Shown piece by piece: positions 13,614 to 21,914 of a stretch of DNA of 22,069 bases. The position numbers and the translations under genes were made by a program. Where the stretch lies: NCBI GenBank assembly GCA_937884385.1, contig CALGCW010000172.1, forward strand, positions 1 through 22,069, in the 5' to 3' direction. The notes beneath the pieces are model-generated. The model had not been told where the DNA came from. It saw only the letters and a list, made by a program, of their open reading frames with translations, and ran no database searches. This DNA is from an uncultured Clostridia bacterium. GTDB lineage: Bacteria > Bacillota > Clostridia > Oscillospirales > CAG-272. Within the stretch, counting starts at the first letter, position 1, and every line of letters starts with the position of its first letter.

Positions 13614-15038
13614 TTAGTCCTCCTCCGCAACGCCAAGATAAGCCTCTTGAACCGCCTTATTATTCTGGATCTCTTCAGTCGTACCAATACCGAGCATCTG
13701 ACCGAAGCTGATAGCGCATACCGTATCGCAGACGTTCATTACAAGGCTCATATCGTGCTCAACGAGCAAAATAGTCACGCCAAACTCGTCTCTGATCTTG
13801 CGGATCGTCTCTGTAAGTTCTGCGGTCTCGCTATCGTTAAGGCCTGCCGCAGGCTCATCCATAATGATGAGTCTTGCATCCGCCATAAGCGCACGCGCGA
13901 TCTCAACCTTTTTAAGAATACCGTAAGGAAGTCCCATTGCGTACCACTGTGCATAGCTTTCAAGTCCCATAAATCCAAGGATCTTCATTGCCTTCGCACG
14001 AAGCATTTTCTCCTCTTTTTTGAGTGACGGAGCCGCAAAAAGATGTCCTACGAAGCCCGTTTTATAGCTTCTTGTGCTTGCGACGAGAAGATTCTCAATT
14101 ACAGATATCTCTTTTACAAGCTCGATGTTCTGGAAGGTTCTGCCGATACCCTGAAGGATAATATCGTGTACCTTGAAATTTCGCAGGTCGACTACCTCGC
14201 CGTACTTGTTCTCAAAGTACATATCACCGCCAGTTGCATCGTAGAATCGTGTGATACAGTTAAACACCGTTGTCTTACCTGCACCGTTAGGGCCGATAAG
14301 ACCGAAGATCTCGCCCTTCTTTACGTCAAAATCAAGATCGTCGACAGCTTTAAGACCGCCAAAATACATTTTGAGACCTCTTACGCGAAGAAGAACGTCA
14401 TCGGGAAGAGTGATACTGCTTGCATTTTTCGACTTAAGTATCGCGATACTTTCCTCAAGCTTCGCTATTTTTGCTTCAAGCTTAATTCTTTCGGCATCAC
14501 ACTTTTGTGAAAAGTCATCTTTGAGAGACTTTTCTTTTTCAAGGTATTCAGCTTCAAGAGCTTTTCTGAGCTTGTCATATTCAGTGCCGTTTGTCTCTCC
14601 ATGCTTTTGAATAAATGCGGATTTTTTCTCTTCAAGAGAAGCGACAAAACGTTCTCTTTTCGCATTCAGCTCTGCCATTTGTTTTTGTCTATGATCGAGA
14701 ATGGAAGAGATATTCTCACCCTTTCTCATAGCTGCAAAAATCTTTTTTGATGCTCCGTGATTAATTCTTCTCTGCTGCATATATGCCTTAACATCATACT
14801 TTTGCAACTTTTCAAGAATAACTGCATTTGCATATTCTTCCTTATCACACGCATCAAATGCTGATTTTTTAAGCTTTTTATTAGCCTTTATAAGAAAGGC
14901 ATCAAGCTTTTTTTCAAGCCTTAAATTATATTTTTCTTCAAGAGAATCAAGGTCGCCCCTGTAAAAATCAAGCGCTTGACGAAGCTTGACGAGCCTCACC
15001 TGATTGGAGGAATTGGTTTTAGCCAAGATCTTTGCCAT
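13614..15038 (-). CDS. livG: ABC importer ATPase LivG with long N-terminal coiled-coil extension
   Basis: The C-terminal half (about 213-474) is a LivG ATPase: Walker A GPNGAGKTT (249-257), Walker B with MDEP (393-396), and the switch His in VEHD (H428). The signature region reads YGILKKVEIARAL (372-384), further from the LSGGQ consensus than usual; LivG normally has a YGQQR-like form here. The first 212 residues are unusual: a Lys/Glu-rich helical stretch with heptad-like spacing and coiled-coil character, not part of ordinary LivG (about 255 residues). An AGGAGG site (15045-15050) 6 nt before the ATG at 15038 supports the long protein rather than an internal start. It overlaps livM by 20 nt. 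The extension may tether the importer to a partner or sense regulation; its role is unknown. Confidence 0.88.
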   Translation of the reverse strand: MAKILAKTNSSNQVRLVKLRQALDFYRGDLDSLEEKYNLRLEKKLDAFLIKANKKLKKSAFDACDKEEYANAVILEKLQKYDVKAYMQQRRINHGASKKIFAAMRKGENISSILDHRQKQMAELNAKRERFVASLEEKKSAFIQKHGETNGTEYDKLRKALEAEYLEKEKSLKDDFSQKCDAERIKLEAKIAKLEESIAILKSKNASSITLPDDVLLRVRGLKMYFGGLKAVDDLDFDVKKGEIFGLIGPNGAGKTTVFNCITRFYDATGGDMYFENKYGEVVDLRNFKVHDIILQGIGRTFQNIELVKEISVIENLLVASTRSYKTGFVGHLFAAPSLKKEEKMLRAKAMKILGFMGLESYAQWYAMGLPYGILKKVEIARALMADARLIIMDEPAAGLNDSETAELTETIRKIRDEFGVTILLVEHDMSLVMNVCDTVCAISFGQMLGIGTTEEIQNNKAVQEAYLGVAEED

Positions 15039-16143
15039 ATTTATCCTCCTTAATTCTCTTTGCGAGAGCTTTTATTTTTCCCTTTACCTCAACAAGAAGC
15101 TGTGCAAGACCGCCGGGATAGAACATTACGATAACGATTACCAAAATACCCGAAAGTAGCGTAATAATGGTATTCGAGTCGATACCGGGAATGATCATCT
15201 GCAAGAAATCTTTAACGGATTGGTTCTGCAACACCACAAGCTCAAAGCCACCGCACATTATAAACGTTCCGACAACTGCTCCCCAAACGGATTTGAAGCC
15301 TCCGACAATTACTGCCGCCAAAATATTGAGCGACGTAATAAGCGCATAAAAACTGATCGCATCAATTGCGTTTGCAGAAGTGTTCACGACGAGCAAAAGA
15401 GTTCCTGCCAATGCCGCATAAACGGTACATATAACAAATGCCATAAGTCTATACTTAATAAGGCTGATTCCCATTGCTTGAGCAGCAGCGGTACTGTTCT
15501 TCATAGCAAGCATCGCTCTTCCCGTGGGACTGTTGATAAGGTTTGTGGTGATCGTCATTATAATGAACAAGAAGATCGTCACAAGCATTATCGAAGAAGT
15601 TCTCGGAAATCTAATTCCAAAGAGCTCAACACCCTTTGTAGATACGGAGATAAGAGGTTCTACCGCCGCGTAAAGCGTTCTGAGTATTTCAGAAAGAGCA
15701 AGTGTAAGGATTACAAGATAGATACCCTCGATTCTGAGAGAAATAAATCCTACTATAAGTCCTATTATTACTGCTACGAGCATAGCAACGAGTATTGCAA
15801 CGAAGAAGGGCAAGCCCGCTTCAACCATTACGTAGTGAACAGCGTAAGTACCGATACCGATAAATCCGCCCGTACCGAGTGACGCGAGGCCCGAATAGCC
15901 CATAAGCAAGCAAAAGCCAATAGCTGCTATACCGTATGCAAGAGTTGTTGCAATCGCAGACTGCCAAGAGTACGGCAGAATTCTTTCAGCCGCGAGAAAA
16001 CCTACAAGAACCATTATCAGAGAAAAGAATAAATACTGCAAAACAGGTCTCTTGATAATGCTTCTCATTACATCCGTAAGTTTATCCTGCTTCTTTACTT
16101 CTCTGCCAAACAAGGTGTAATTATTTATTAAATACTTATTCAT
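15019..16143 (-). CDS. livM: ABC importer permease LivM
   Basis: A 374-residue inner permease of the Liv-type importer. After a charged N-terminal stretch of about 35 residues it has roughly nine to ten hydrophobic helices. The conserved family blocks are visible: LLMGYSGLASLGTGGFIGIG near residue 80-100, ILTLALSEI near 145, and GGFKSVWGAVVGT near 280. The C-terminus ends in a Lys-rich tail that overlaps the livG start by 20 nt. The ATG at 16143 follows the livH stop by 4 nt, with an AAGGTG-like site at the end of livH. It forms the transmembrane channel with LivH. Confidence 0.92.
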   Translation of the reverse strand: MNKYLINNYTLFGREVKKQDKLTDVMRSIIKRPVLQYLFFSLIMVLVGFLAAERILPYSWQSAIATTLAYGIAAIGFCLLMGYSGLASLGTGGFIGIGTYAVHYVMVEAGLPFFVAILVAMLVAVIIGLIVGFISLRIEGIYLVILTLALSEILRTLYAAVEPLISVSTKGVELFGIRFPRTSSIMLVTIFLFIIMTITTNLINSPTGRAMLAMKNSTAAAQAMGISLIKYRLMAFVICTVYAALAGTLLLVVNTSANAIDAISFYALITSLNILAAVIVGGFKSVWGAVVGTFIMCGGFELVVLQNQSVKDFLQMIIPGIDSNTIITLLSGILVIVIVMFYPGGLAQLLVEVKGKIKALAKRIKEDKYGKDLG

Positions 16144-16147
16144 ACCA

Positions 16148-17062
16148 TCACACCTTCTTTGCTATTTTTTTGCCAAAGATTCCCTGTGGCTTTATGAAAA
16201 TTATAATGAGTGCTACCGCGTAAACGATTACCTTTGACCAACTTGTAAGCTCGTTAAGTCCGGCAAGGTCAAAGATCGCATATACAAGGTGTTCTGCAAG
16301 CGGAAGAATGAGCGCACAGATAACGGGTCCGTGGAAGGTTCCAAATCCGCCAAGGATTCCTGCAAGAAATGCCGTGACCTGGTATTCGGTCATAAAATAG
16401 CTCGATACGATCTTTATATCCGACGCTTTCATATATGCCGCAAGCGCACCCAGTGCGCCCGCAAGTCCCCAAGAGACCGCTGTCACTATGTGGGTATTGA
16501 TACCCATCATTCCCGCAACATACTCATTTGATGCGGTAGCGCGCACCGAAAGTCCCCATTTACTGTAGCGAAGCAAAATAAATATCAAAGGAATAACGAT
16601 GGCAGTAATGGCAACGCATACAAGAGCATTATAGGTGACCGAGATATCAGCACTTGCTCCAACGTCAAAGCTTATATTTCCCGGGACGAAGGAGTTGATC
16701 ATATATTTCTCAATAGTACCGAAGACAACAGGAATAAGACCGGTAATAATGGAGATAAGTCCCATCGTAATGATCTGCTTACTGAGCGCATTAACGTATC
16801 GTCCGCGTCTGAAAAGTCCGACGTCGACAAGCACAGCTATGAGCATAGCGGAAATCATTGACAGCGGAAGCGCAACATATACAGGAAGCTCAAGCTTCAT
16901 TATTGCCCACGCCGCAACGTATGAGCCAAAAGCAGAAATAACACCTTGCGCGAAGTTTGTAGTAAATGATGTCCGGAAAATAAGAGTAATTGCCATAGTG
17001 ACTATGGCGGTAACACACATAGGGATTAATGCAATCAAAAATGTGTTAATTATTTGAACCAT
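16148..17062 (-). CDS. livH: ABC importer permease LivH
   Basis: A 304-residue permease with about eight hydrophobic helices. Family features include an early FAQGVISAFGSYVA segment, RATASNEYVAGMMGIN, the cytoplasmic loop that contacts the ATPases, and GILGGFGTFHGPVICAL near residue 255. The ATG at 17062 lies 3 nt past the KASIII-like stop codon, with a GGGGA ribosome-site-like sequence inside that gene's end. It partners with LivM. Length and topology are normal. Confidence 0.92.
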   Translation of the reverse strand: MVQIINTFLIALIPMCVTAIVTMAITLIFRTSFTTNFAQGVISAFGSYVAAWAIMKLELPVYVALPLSMISAMLIAVLVDVGLFRRGRYVNALSKQIITMGLISIITGLIPVVFGTIEKYMINSFVPGNISFDVGASADISVTYNALVCVAITAIVIPLIFILLRYSKWGLSVRATASNEYVAGMMGINTHIVTAVSWGLAGALGALAAYMKASDIKIVSSYFMTEYQVTAFLAGILGGFGTFHGPVICALILPLAEHLVYAIFDLAGLNELTSWSKVIVYAVALIIIFIKPQGIFGKKIAKKV

Positions 17063-17065
17063 AAA

Positions 17066-18082
17066 TTATCCCCACTGAATAATATTTGCAGCCCAGGTAT
17101 AACCGATACCTGCAGCAATCATACAAACTGTGTCGCCGTCCTTGACCTTGCCCTCTTTAAGTGCAAGCTCAAGAGAAAGGATCTGGTCGATCTGACCGAT
17201 GTGACCGTAGTCCTCAAGATATATCGTCTGATCCTCACGGAGACCGAGATCTGCAAGCATAGCCTTATGACCGCTTCTCTTTATGTGAAGGATGGACAAA
17301 TAGTCGATGTCCTCGCGAGTCTTACCGCTCTTGCGGAGAGCCTCGTCGATGCAATGATACCAGTTGGGCATTGAAACTGTGTTGAGAAGACCCTTCATCT
17401 TGGGAGAATCCATAAGACGAAGCATACCGTATTCCTTATAGTTTTCGGGTGTAACGGGCTCCATAATACCGCCGACCTTTGATCCGCAGGTGTGAACTAC
17501 GCTACCGTCACTCATAAGGTGCGTGCCAAGGAGAAGGTTCTTTCCGTAATTCTTCTTAAGAAGGATCGCGCCGCCGCCTGCACCGAGGTTGAACATAAAG
17601 GAAACTCCGCTGTCTGTGTAGTCGATAAAGTCACAGTTGCGGTAGCCGCCGCAAACGAGAACCGTATTGATCTCATCGTCAGCAATAAGCATATCCTTTG
17701 CAAGCTTCATTGCGGAAACTGCCGTGCAGCAACGGTTCTGAACGTCGATACCCCAAGCGTTCTTTGCGCCGATTCTGTCCTGAACGTAGCAAGCACTTGT
17801 TGTAAGGGGATATTCCTTCCACTCCTCTGTAATGCAGAGGATCGCGTCGATCTCAAGAGGATCTACGCCGCAGTTCTCAAGGCATTTGAGAGCCGCAAGT
17901 GCGCCCATTTCCTGCGTTCCGTCACAAGGATCGTCGGAGGGCATATATTTCTGGTTGATACCGAGCTTTGCTCTAACTGCATCTTCACTCCAGACACCGC
18001 CTGTTGCGTCGGAGATCTCTTTAGCAGTCATTATCTTCTTGGGCAGGTATGTACCTACGCCAACTATACCTACGTTTACCAT
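17066..18082 (-). CDS. KASIII-like thiolase-fold enzyme with altered triad
   Basis: A 338-residue thiolase-fold protein related to 3-oxoacyl-ACP synthase III (FabH), which condenses an acyl-CoA with malonyl-ACP. C118 in VQNRCCTAV aligns with the FabH nucleophile, and H266 in LHIKRSG with its catalytic His. Where FabH has the Asn of YGNTSAAS, this protein has H294 in YGHIGQ. The glycine-rich turn near 167-172 is conserved. The Asn-to-His change suggests chemistry different from ordinary decarboxylating condensation, such as claisen-type or acyl-transfer reactions. It is not with fatty-acid genes (no acpP, fabD or fabF) but between a FabG-like reductase and an importer. It is therefore probably a pathway enzyme acting on acyl-CoA, not housekeeping FabH. 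A GAGGT site precedes the ATG. Confidence 0.8.
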   Translation of the reverse strand: MVNVGIVGVGTYLPKKIMTAKEISDATGGVWSEDAVRAKLGINQKYMPSDDPCDGTQEMGALAALKCLENCGVDPLEIDAILCITEEWKEYPLTTSACYVQDRIGAKNAWGIDVQNRCCTAVSAMKLAKDMLIADDEINTVLVCGGYRNCDFIDYTDSGVSFMFNLGAGGGAILLKKNYGKNLLLGTHLMSDGSVVHTCGSKVGGIMEPVTPENYKEYGMLRLMDSPKMKGLLNTVSMPNWYHCIDEALRKSGKTREDIDYLSILHIKRSGHKAMLADLGLREDQTIYLEDYGHIGQIDQILSLELALKEGKVKDGDTVCMIAAGIGYTWAANIIQWG

Positions 18083-18115
18083 AAAAATACCTCTTTTTCA
18101 TAGATTTGTTTGAAA

Positions 18116-18835
18116 TTAAAGTCTCATACCGCCGTTTACGGAGAGAACGTGACCTGTTACGTACGATGAGTCATCACTAGCAAGGAAAAGAGCAGCCTTT
18201 GCAATCTCCTCGGGCTGACCGAGTCTGCCGAGCATCGTGAGTCCCGCAAATTTCTTAAGAAGATCCTCGGGAACAGTCTTCATCATATCTGTCATTATAT
18301 AGCCGGGAGCGATAGCATTGCATCTTACGGGAACGCCCTTGCGTGCAAATTCCTTTGCCCAGGTCTTTGTAAGACCTATTACGCCTGCCTTTGAGGCTGC
18401 GTAGTTAGCCTGGCCTATATTGCCGTATTCGCCGACAACGGAAGAAATATTGATAATAGATCCGCCACCAATCTCTTCCATAAAGGGACCCACGTATCTC
18501 GTAAGATTGAATACACCCTTAAGGTTGATGTCGATGACGAGATCCCACTGATCGTCAGTCATCTTTCTTGTCATAGAGTCGCGAGTAATACCTGCGTTGT
18601 TAACAAGGATATCAATTCTGCCGTACTTCTCTTTTGCGTATTCAAAGAGAGCCTTGCAAGCTTCTCCGTCTGTCACGTTGAGCTGATAGTATTCAACGCT
18701 CTCGTGCTCGTATGTAAGGGGCATCATATCAACTGCAATGACATTTGCACCCTCTTTTGCGAATGTAAGAGCCATTTCGCCGCCAAGGCCTTTAGCTCCT
18801 CCTGTAACGATAGCAACTTTGTTTTCTAGTCTCAT
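18116..18835 (-). CDS. FabG-type short-chain dehydrogenase/reductase
   Basis: A 239-residue classical SDR that interconverts 3-oxoacyl and 3-hydroxyacyl thioesters. TGGAKGLG (11-18) binds the nucleotide, NNAG is at 79-82, and the catalytic set is N104, S132, Y145 and K149 (YAASK). D36 at the end of the second beta strand favours NADH over NADPH by the usual SDR rule, whereas FabG is generally NADPH-dependent. An AAGGAAA site precedes the ATG. It sits 23 nt after the thiolase gene, so an acetoacetyl-CoA or 3-oxoacyl-CoA reductase (PhaB-like, giving the R isomer) is more likely than fatty-acid FabG. No Hbd-type dehydrogenase is in the window. Confidence 0.85.
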   Translation of the reverse strand: MRLENKVAIVTGGAKGLGGEMALTFAKEGANVIAVDMMPLTYEHESVEYYQLNVTDGEACKALFEYAKEKYGRIDILVNNAGITRDSMTRKMTDDQWDLVIDINLKGVFNLTRYVGPFMEEIGGGSIINISSVVGEYGNIGQANYAASKAGVIGLTKTWAKEFARKGVPVRCNAIAPGYIMTDMMKTVPEDLLKKFAGLTMLGRLGQPEEIAKAALFLASDDSSYVTGHVLSVNGGMRL

Positions 18836-18858
18836 ATTTTTCTCTTTCCTTTTCCAAA

Positions 18859-20067
18859 TTATTTAAGATTTTTAAGTATTACTGCAGTACCCATACCGCC
18901 GCCGATGCAAAGAGATGCAACGCCGTATGTCTTGCCGCTGTGCTTAAGCTCGTGAGCAAGCGTGACGATTATTCTGTTTCCGGAAGCACCTACAGGGTGA
19001 CCGAGTGCGATAGCACCGCCGTTCACGTTGCAGCGGGAGACGATATACTCGGTATCAACACCGTGACCCTCGGAGAGAAGCTTAACTACACCGAGAGACT
19101 GTGCCGCGAATGCCTCGTTAAGCTCAAAGAGCTCGATCTCATCGATCTTCATATCTGCATTCTTAAGCGCATTCGTCACTGCGGGAACGGGACCAAGTCC
19201 CATAACGTCGGGCTCTACTCCGCCCTGTCCTACCGCAACGATCTCTGCCATAGGCGTAAGACCGTATTTTTCAACTGCCGCTTCACTCGCGAGAACGCAG
19301 AAGGAAGCACCGTCGTTGATACCGGATGCATTACCTGCAGTCACGGTTCCGTCGGGCTTGAATGCGGGGCGAAGTGTGCCGAGCTTTTCAAGAGTTGTTG
19401 TGCGATTGATATATTCATCTGCTTCAAAAACGACTTCTTTTCTTCCTACCTTAACTGTAAGAGGAACGATTTCGTCAACGAATTTACCCGCGTCCTGAGC
19501 GGCGATAGCCTTCTTCTGGGAATTGATAGCAAACTCATCCTGCATCTCACGTGTAATGCCGTATCTTTCAGCCACGTTCTCTGCGGTAATGCCCATATGC
19601 ATATTACCGAAAGCATCTGTAAGAGAGTCGATGAGCATATGGTCAACGAGCTTCATTTCACCCATCTTATTGCCGCTTCTGACCTTACCGGGAACAAGAT
19701 AAGGAGCTCCGCTCATCACCTCTGTACCGCCTGCGGCGATAAGATCTGCCATTCCTGCCTTAATTGCGGTATAAGCATTCATAACGGATTTCATACCGCT
19801 TCCGCAGACCATATTAAGAGAGTATGCGGGGATCTCAACGGGCACGCCTGCACCGATAGCGACCTGACGGGCAGGTCCCTGCTTTGCTCCTGCTGGAAGC
19901 ACGTTGCCTACGATGACTTCATCGAGCCAGGATGGATCAATGTTGCCTGCTGCAAGCGTTGCGCGGAGAACGTCCGCACCAAGCTTTGTTGCGGGGACAT
20001 CCTTAAGCGTACCGAGCATCGTACCGATAGCACTTCTCTTGGCACTGATCAAATAAACCTTATTCAT
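18859..20067 (-). CDS. thlA: Acetyl-CoA acetyltransferase (thiolase)
   Basis: This biosynthetic-type thiolase condenses two acetyl-CoA to acetoacetyl-CoA, or runs backwards to cleave 3-oxoacyl-CoA. The 402-residue length is standard. C88 in NMVCGSGM is the acyl-accepting nucleophile, N317 is in LNEAFA, H357 in GHPVG, and C387 in CIGGGMG is the second catalytic Cys. The ribosome site AAGGAAAA is upstream of the ATG at 20067. A 69-nt AT-rich gap separates it from etfA. With the adjacent reductase, acyl-CoA dehydrogenase and Etf genes it forms a beta-oxidation or butyryl-CoA type module. Substrate length (C4 or longer) is not decidable by eye; the gene symbol is by family resemblance. Confidence 0.9.
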   Translation of the reverse strand: MNKVYLISAKRSAIGTMLGTLKDVPATKLGADVLRATLAAGNIDPSWLDEVIVGNVLPAGAKQGPARQVAIGAGVPVEIPAYSLNMVCGSGMKSVMNAYTAIKAGMADLIAAGGTEVMSGAPYLVPGKVRSGNKMGEMKLVDHMLIDSLTDAFGNMHMGITAENVAERYGITREMQDEFAINSQKKAIAAQDAGKFVDEIVPLTVKVGRKEVVFEADEYINRTTTLEKLGTLRPAFKPDGTVTAGNASGINDGASFCVLASEAAVEKYGLTPMAEIVAVGQGGVEPDVMGLGPVPAVTNALKNADMKIDEIELFELNEAFAAQSLGVVKLLSEGHGVDTEYIVSRCNVNGGAIALGHPVGASGNRIIVTLAHELKHSGKTYGVASLCIGGGMGTAVILKNLK

Positions 20068-20079
20068 TGGTGGTTTTCC

Positions 20080-20123
20080 TTTCCTATTTTATTATACAGT
20101 TTTTCTTTTTTCCTATTTTATTT
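20080..20123 (-). promoter_or_regulatory. 14-bp direct repeat with a -10-like element before the thiolase gene
   Basis: TTTCCTATTTTATT occurs at 20080-20093 and 20110-20123. Between and over the first copy, the minus strand reads TATAAT (20091-20096) about 25 nt before the thiolase start. No -35 hexamer is evident at 17 nt, so this is at best a weak internal promoter of the operon. Each repeat contains an AGGAAA on the minus strand, and the one nearer the gene is part of the ribosome-site region. Confidence 0.35.
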
Positions 20124-20136
20124 TTTATTTTTGATA

Positions 20137-21102
20137 TTAAAGCATCTTGTTGAGGTTTTTGAATACTGCCTCTGCGTCTGCCACGATACCGAGATTTGCA
20201 ACCTTAAAGATGGGCGCGTTCTTATCGGTATTAACCGCAACGATGAACTCGGACTCCTCCATACCTGCAAGGTGCTGGATAGCACCGCTGATACCGAATG
20301 CAAGATATGCCTCGGGGCGAACCGTCTTACCTGTCTGACCTACCTGACGAGCGTGCTCTACGACGCCTGTGTCAACGAGTGTACGGGATGCGGATACAGT
20401 ACCCTTGATCTTTGAGGCAAGCTCATACGCGCTGTCGATATTCTTCACACCGCGTCCGCAGGATACGAGGATCTTTGCGTCTTCAATATTTGCCTCTGCC
20501 TTTTCAGCCTTAACCTCTTCGATAACCGTGACCGCGAACTTTGAAGTATCCCATTCGATGCTCTCAATAACGATCTCACCCTCTCTTGTTGCGTCTGCCT
20601 CAAGCTTTTTCATAACGCCTGGACGAACCGTGCTCATCTGAGGACGGCTGTTGGGACAGATGATAGTAGCGAAAAGGTTGCCGCCAAATGCGGGTCTTGT
20701 CATAAAGAGATTTCCCTCTTCATCCATCTCAAGCTTCGTGCAGTCTGCCGTAAGACCTGTTTTAAGTCTTGCGGAAAGACGGGGAGCGAGATCACGTCCG
20801 ATGCTTGTCGCACCGAAAAGAATTACGTTCGGCTCATATTTTCTTGCAATATGTGTGACAGCCTGTGCATATGGCTCTGTCACGAATTTTTCAAGGTTTG
20901 CATCGTCTACTACGTAAACGCCGTCTGCGCCGTGCGCGATAAGTGTCTGTGCCTTGTCGGTCACGTTATGTCCAAGGAGGACCGCATTGACCTTTTCACC
21001 TGTTTTCTCTGCAAGCTCACGTGCAACACCGATAAGCTCAAGAGCCACGTTCTGAAGCTCGCCGTCACGCTGTTCGCAGAATACCCAAATGTTCTTTGCC
21101 AT
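20137..21102 (-). CDS. etfA: Electron transfer flavoprotein alpha subunit
   Basis: EtfA carries the FAD that passes electrons to and from acyl-CoA dehydrogenase. The 321-residue protein has the N-terminal alpha/beta domain (1-190) and the C-terminal FAD domain (about 208-318) with SASRTLVDTG (237-246), VGQTGKTVRPE (254-264) and GISGAIQHLAGM (270-281). No ferredoxin-like extension is present. GGAGGT (21111-21116) lies 8 nt before the ATG and directly abuts the etfB stop codon. With EtfB and the dehydrogenase it may form a bifurcating Bcd/Etf complex that reduces ferredoxin with NADH, as in butyrate-forming Clostridia, or a plain non-bifurcating Etf; the sequence alone does not settle that. Confidence 0.93.
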   Translation of the reverse strand: MAKNIWVFCEQRDGELQNVALELIGVARELAEKTGEKVNAVLLGHNVTDKAQTLIAHGADGVYVVDDANLEKFVTEPYAQAVTHIARKYEPNVILFGATSIGRDLAPRLSARLKTGLTADCTKLEMDEEGNLFMTRPAFGGNLFATIICPNSRPQMSTVRPGVMKKLEADATREGEIVIESIEWDTSKFAVTVIEEVKAEKAEANIEDAKILVSCGRGVKNIDSAYELASKIKGTVSASRTLVDTGVVEHARQVGQTGKTVRPEAYLAFGISGAIQHLAGMEESEFIVAVNTDKNAPIFKVANLGIVADAEAVFKNLNKML

Positions 21103-21116
21103 ATTCCTGTACCTCC

Positions 21117-21902
21117 TTATATAAGATGACGCTCTTTGAGTGCATCCACGATCGCCTTTGCGGCACTTTCGGGATCGAGCTCAAGAGTTTCGATCGTTTT
21201 GTTGAACTGCTTTGTTGCAGTGGACTTAACCTTTGTGGGAGAACCGCCGAGACCGATATCCTCTTTGTTAAGATCAAGATCTGCAAAGGTAATAAATCCA
21301 ATTTCCTTTTCGTCCTGTGCTACGATATCCCAAACGTTCATATATCTGGGCTTATCGAGTGTAGAAAGAATAGTGATAAGGCAGGGACCTGCAACCTTAA
21401 GAGTCTGGTATCTGTCCTCGAATTCTCTCTTTACGATGAGTGCGCCGCACTCGTTGCAATAATCGATCGCAGCAGCGTATGTAATCTGGGGAATGCCGAG
21501 ATGCTCTGCGATCTGAGGACCGACCTGAGCCGTATCACCGTCGATAGCCTGACGCCCGCAGAATACTACGTCTGCGCCGAGCTTTCTGATAGCTGCAGCA
21601 ATGATTGTGGACGTTGCAAGTGTATCAGAGCCTGCAAATGCGCGGTCTGTAAGAAGGAATGCTTCGTCAGCGCCCATTGCAAGAGCCTCGCGAAGAGCCT
21701 TCTCTGCCTGCATCGGACCCATTGTGATAACTGTAACGGTAGCACCGCACTTCTCTTTGAGCTGAAGAGCCGCCTCGATAGCCGTCTTATCGTCGGGATT
21801 GATGATGCTGGGAACACCGTCACGCTTAAGTGTATTTGTAACGGGATCTATCTTGATCTCCGTCGTATTGGGTACTTGTTTGATACAAACTATAATTTTC
21901 AT
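21117..21902 (-). CDS. etfB: Electron transfer flavoprotein beta subunit
   Basis: EtfB pairs with EtfA and binds the second nucleotide (AMP, or FAD in bifurcating Etf). The 261-residue length is standard. The start MKIIVCIKQVPNT, INPDDKTAIEAALQLKE and GRQAIDGDTAQVGP (116-129) are family hallmarks, and the EDRYQTLKVAGP segment (162-173) is typical. The ATG at 21902 lies 12 nt after the dehydrogenase stop codon, with a GAGGT ribosome site overlapping that stop. The gene is the second of the visible operon. Confidence 0.93.
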   Translation of the reverse strand: MKIIVCIKQVPNTTEIKIDPVTNTLKRDGVPSIINPDDKTAIEAALQLKEKCGATVTVITMGPMQAEKALREALAMGADEAFLLTDRAFAGSDTLATSTIIAAAIRKLGADVVFCGRQAIDGDTAQVGPQIAEHLGIPQITYAAAIDYCNECGALIVKREFEDRYQTLKVAGPCLITILSTLDKPRYMNVWDIVAQDEKEIGFITFADLDLNKEDIGLGGSPTKVKSTATKQFNKTIETLELDPESAAKAIVDALKERHLI

Positions 21903-21914
21903 AATCTATCTACC

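Noticed and set aside
13613..13687. Longer LivF with 25 extra N-terminal residues
   Set aside because: The extra part lies inside livG, is Arg-rich with no family match, and the GGAGGAGG site points to the ATG at 13612.
18940..20415. Plus-strand open frame of 491 codons
   Set aside because: It is antisense to a clear thiolase and the end of etfA. Its Cys/His-rich composition with no domain is typical of a shadow frame.
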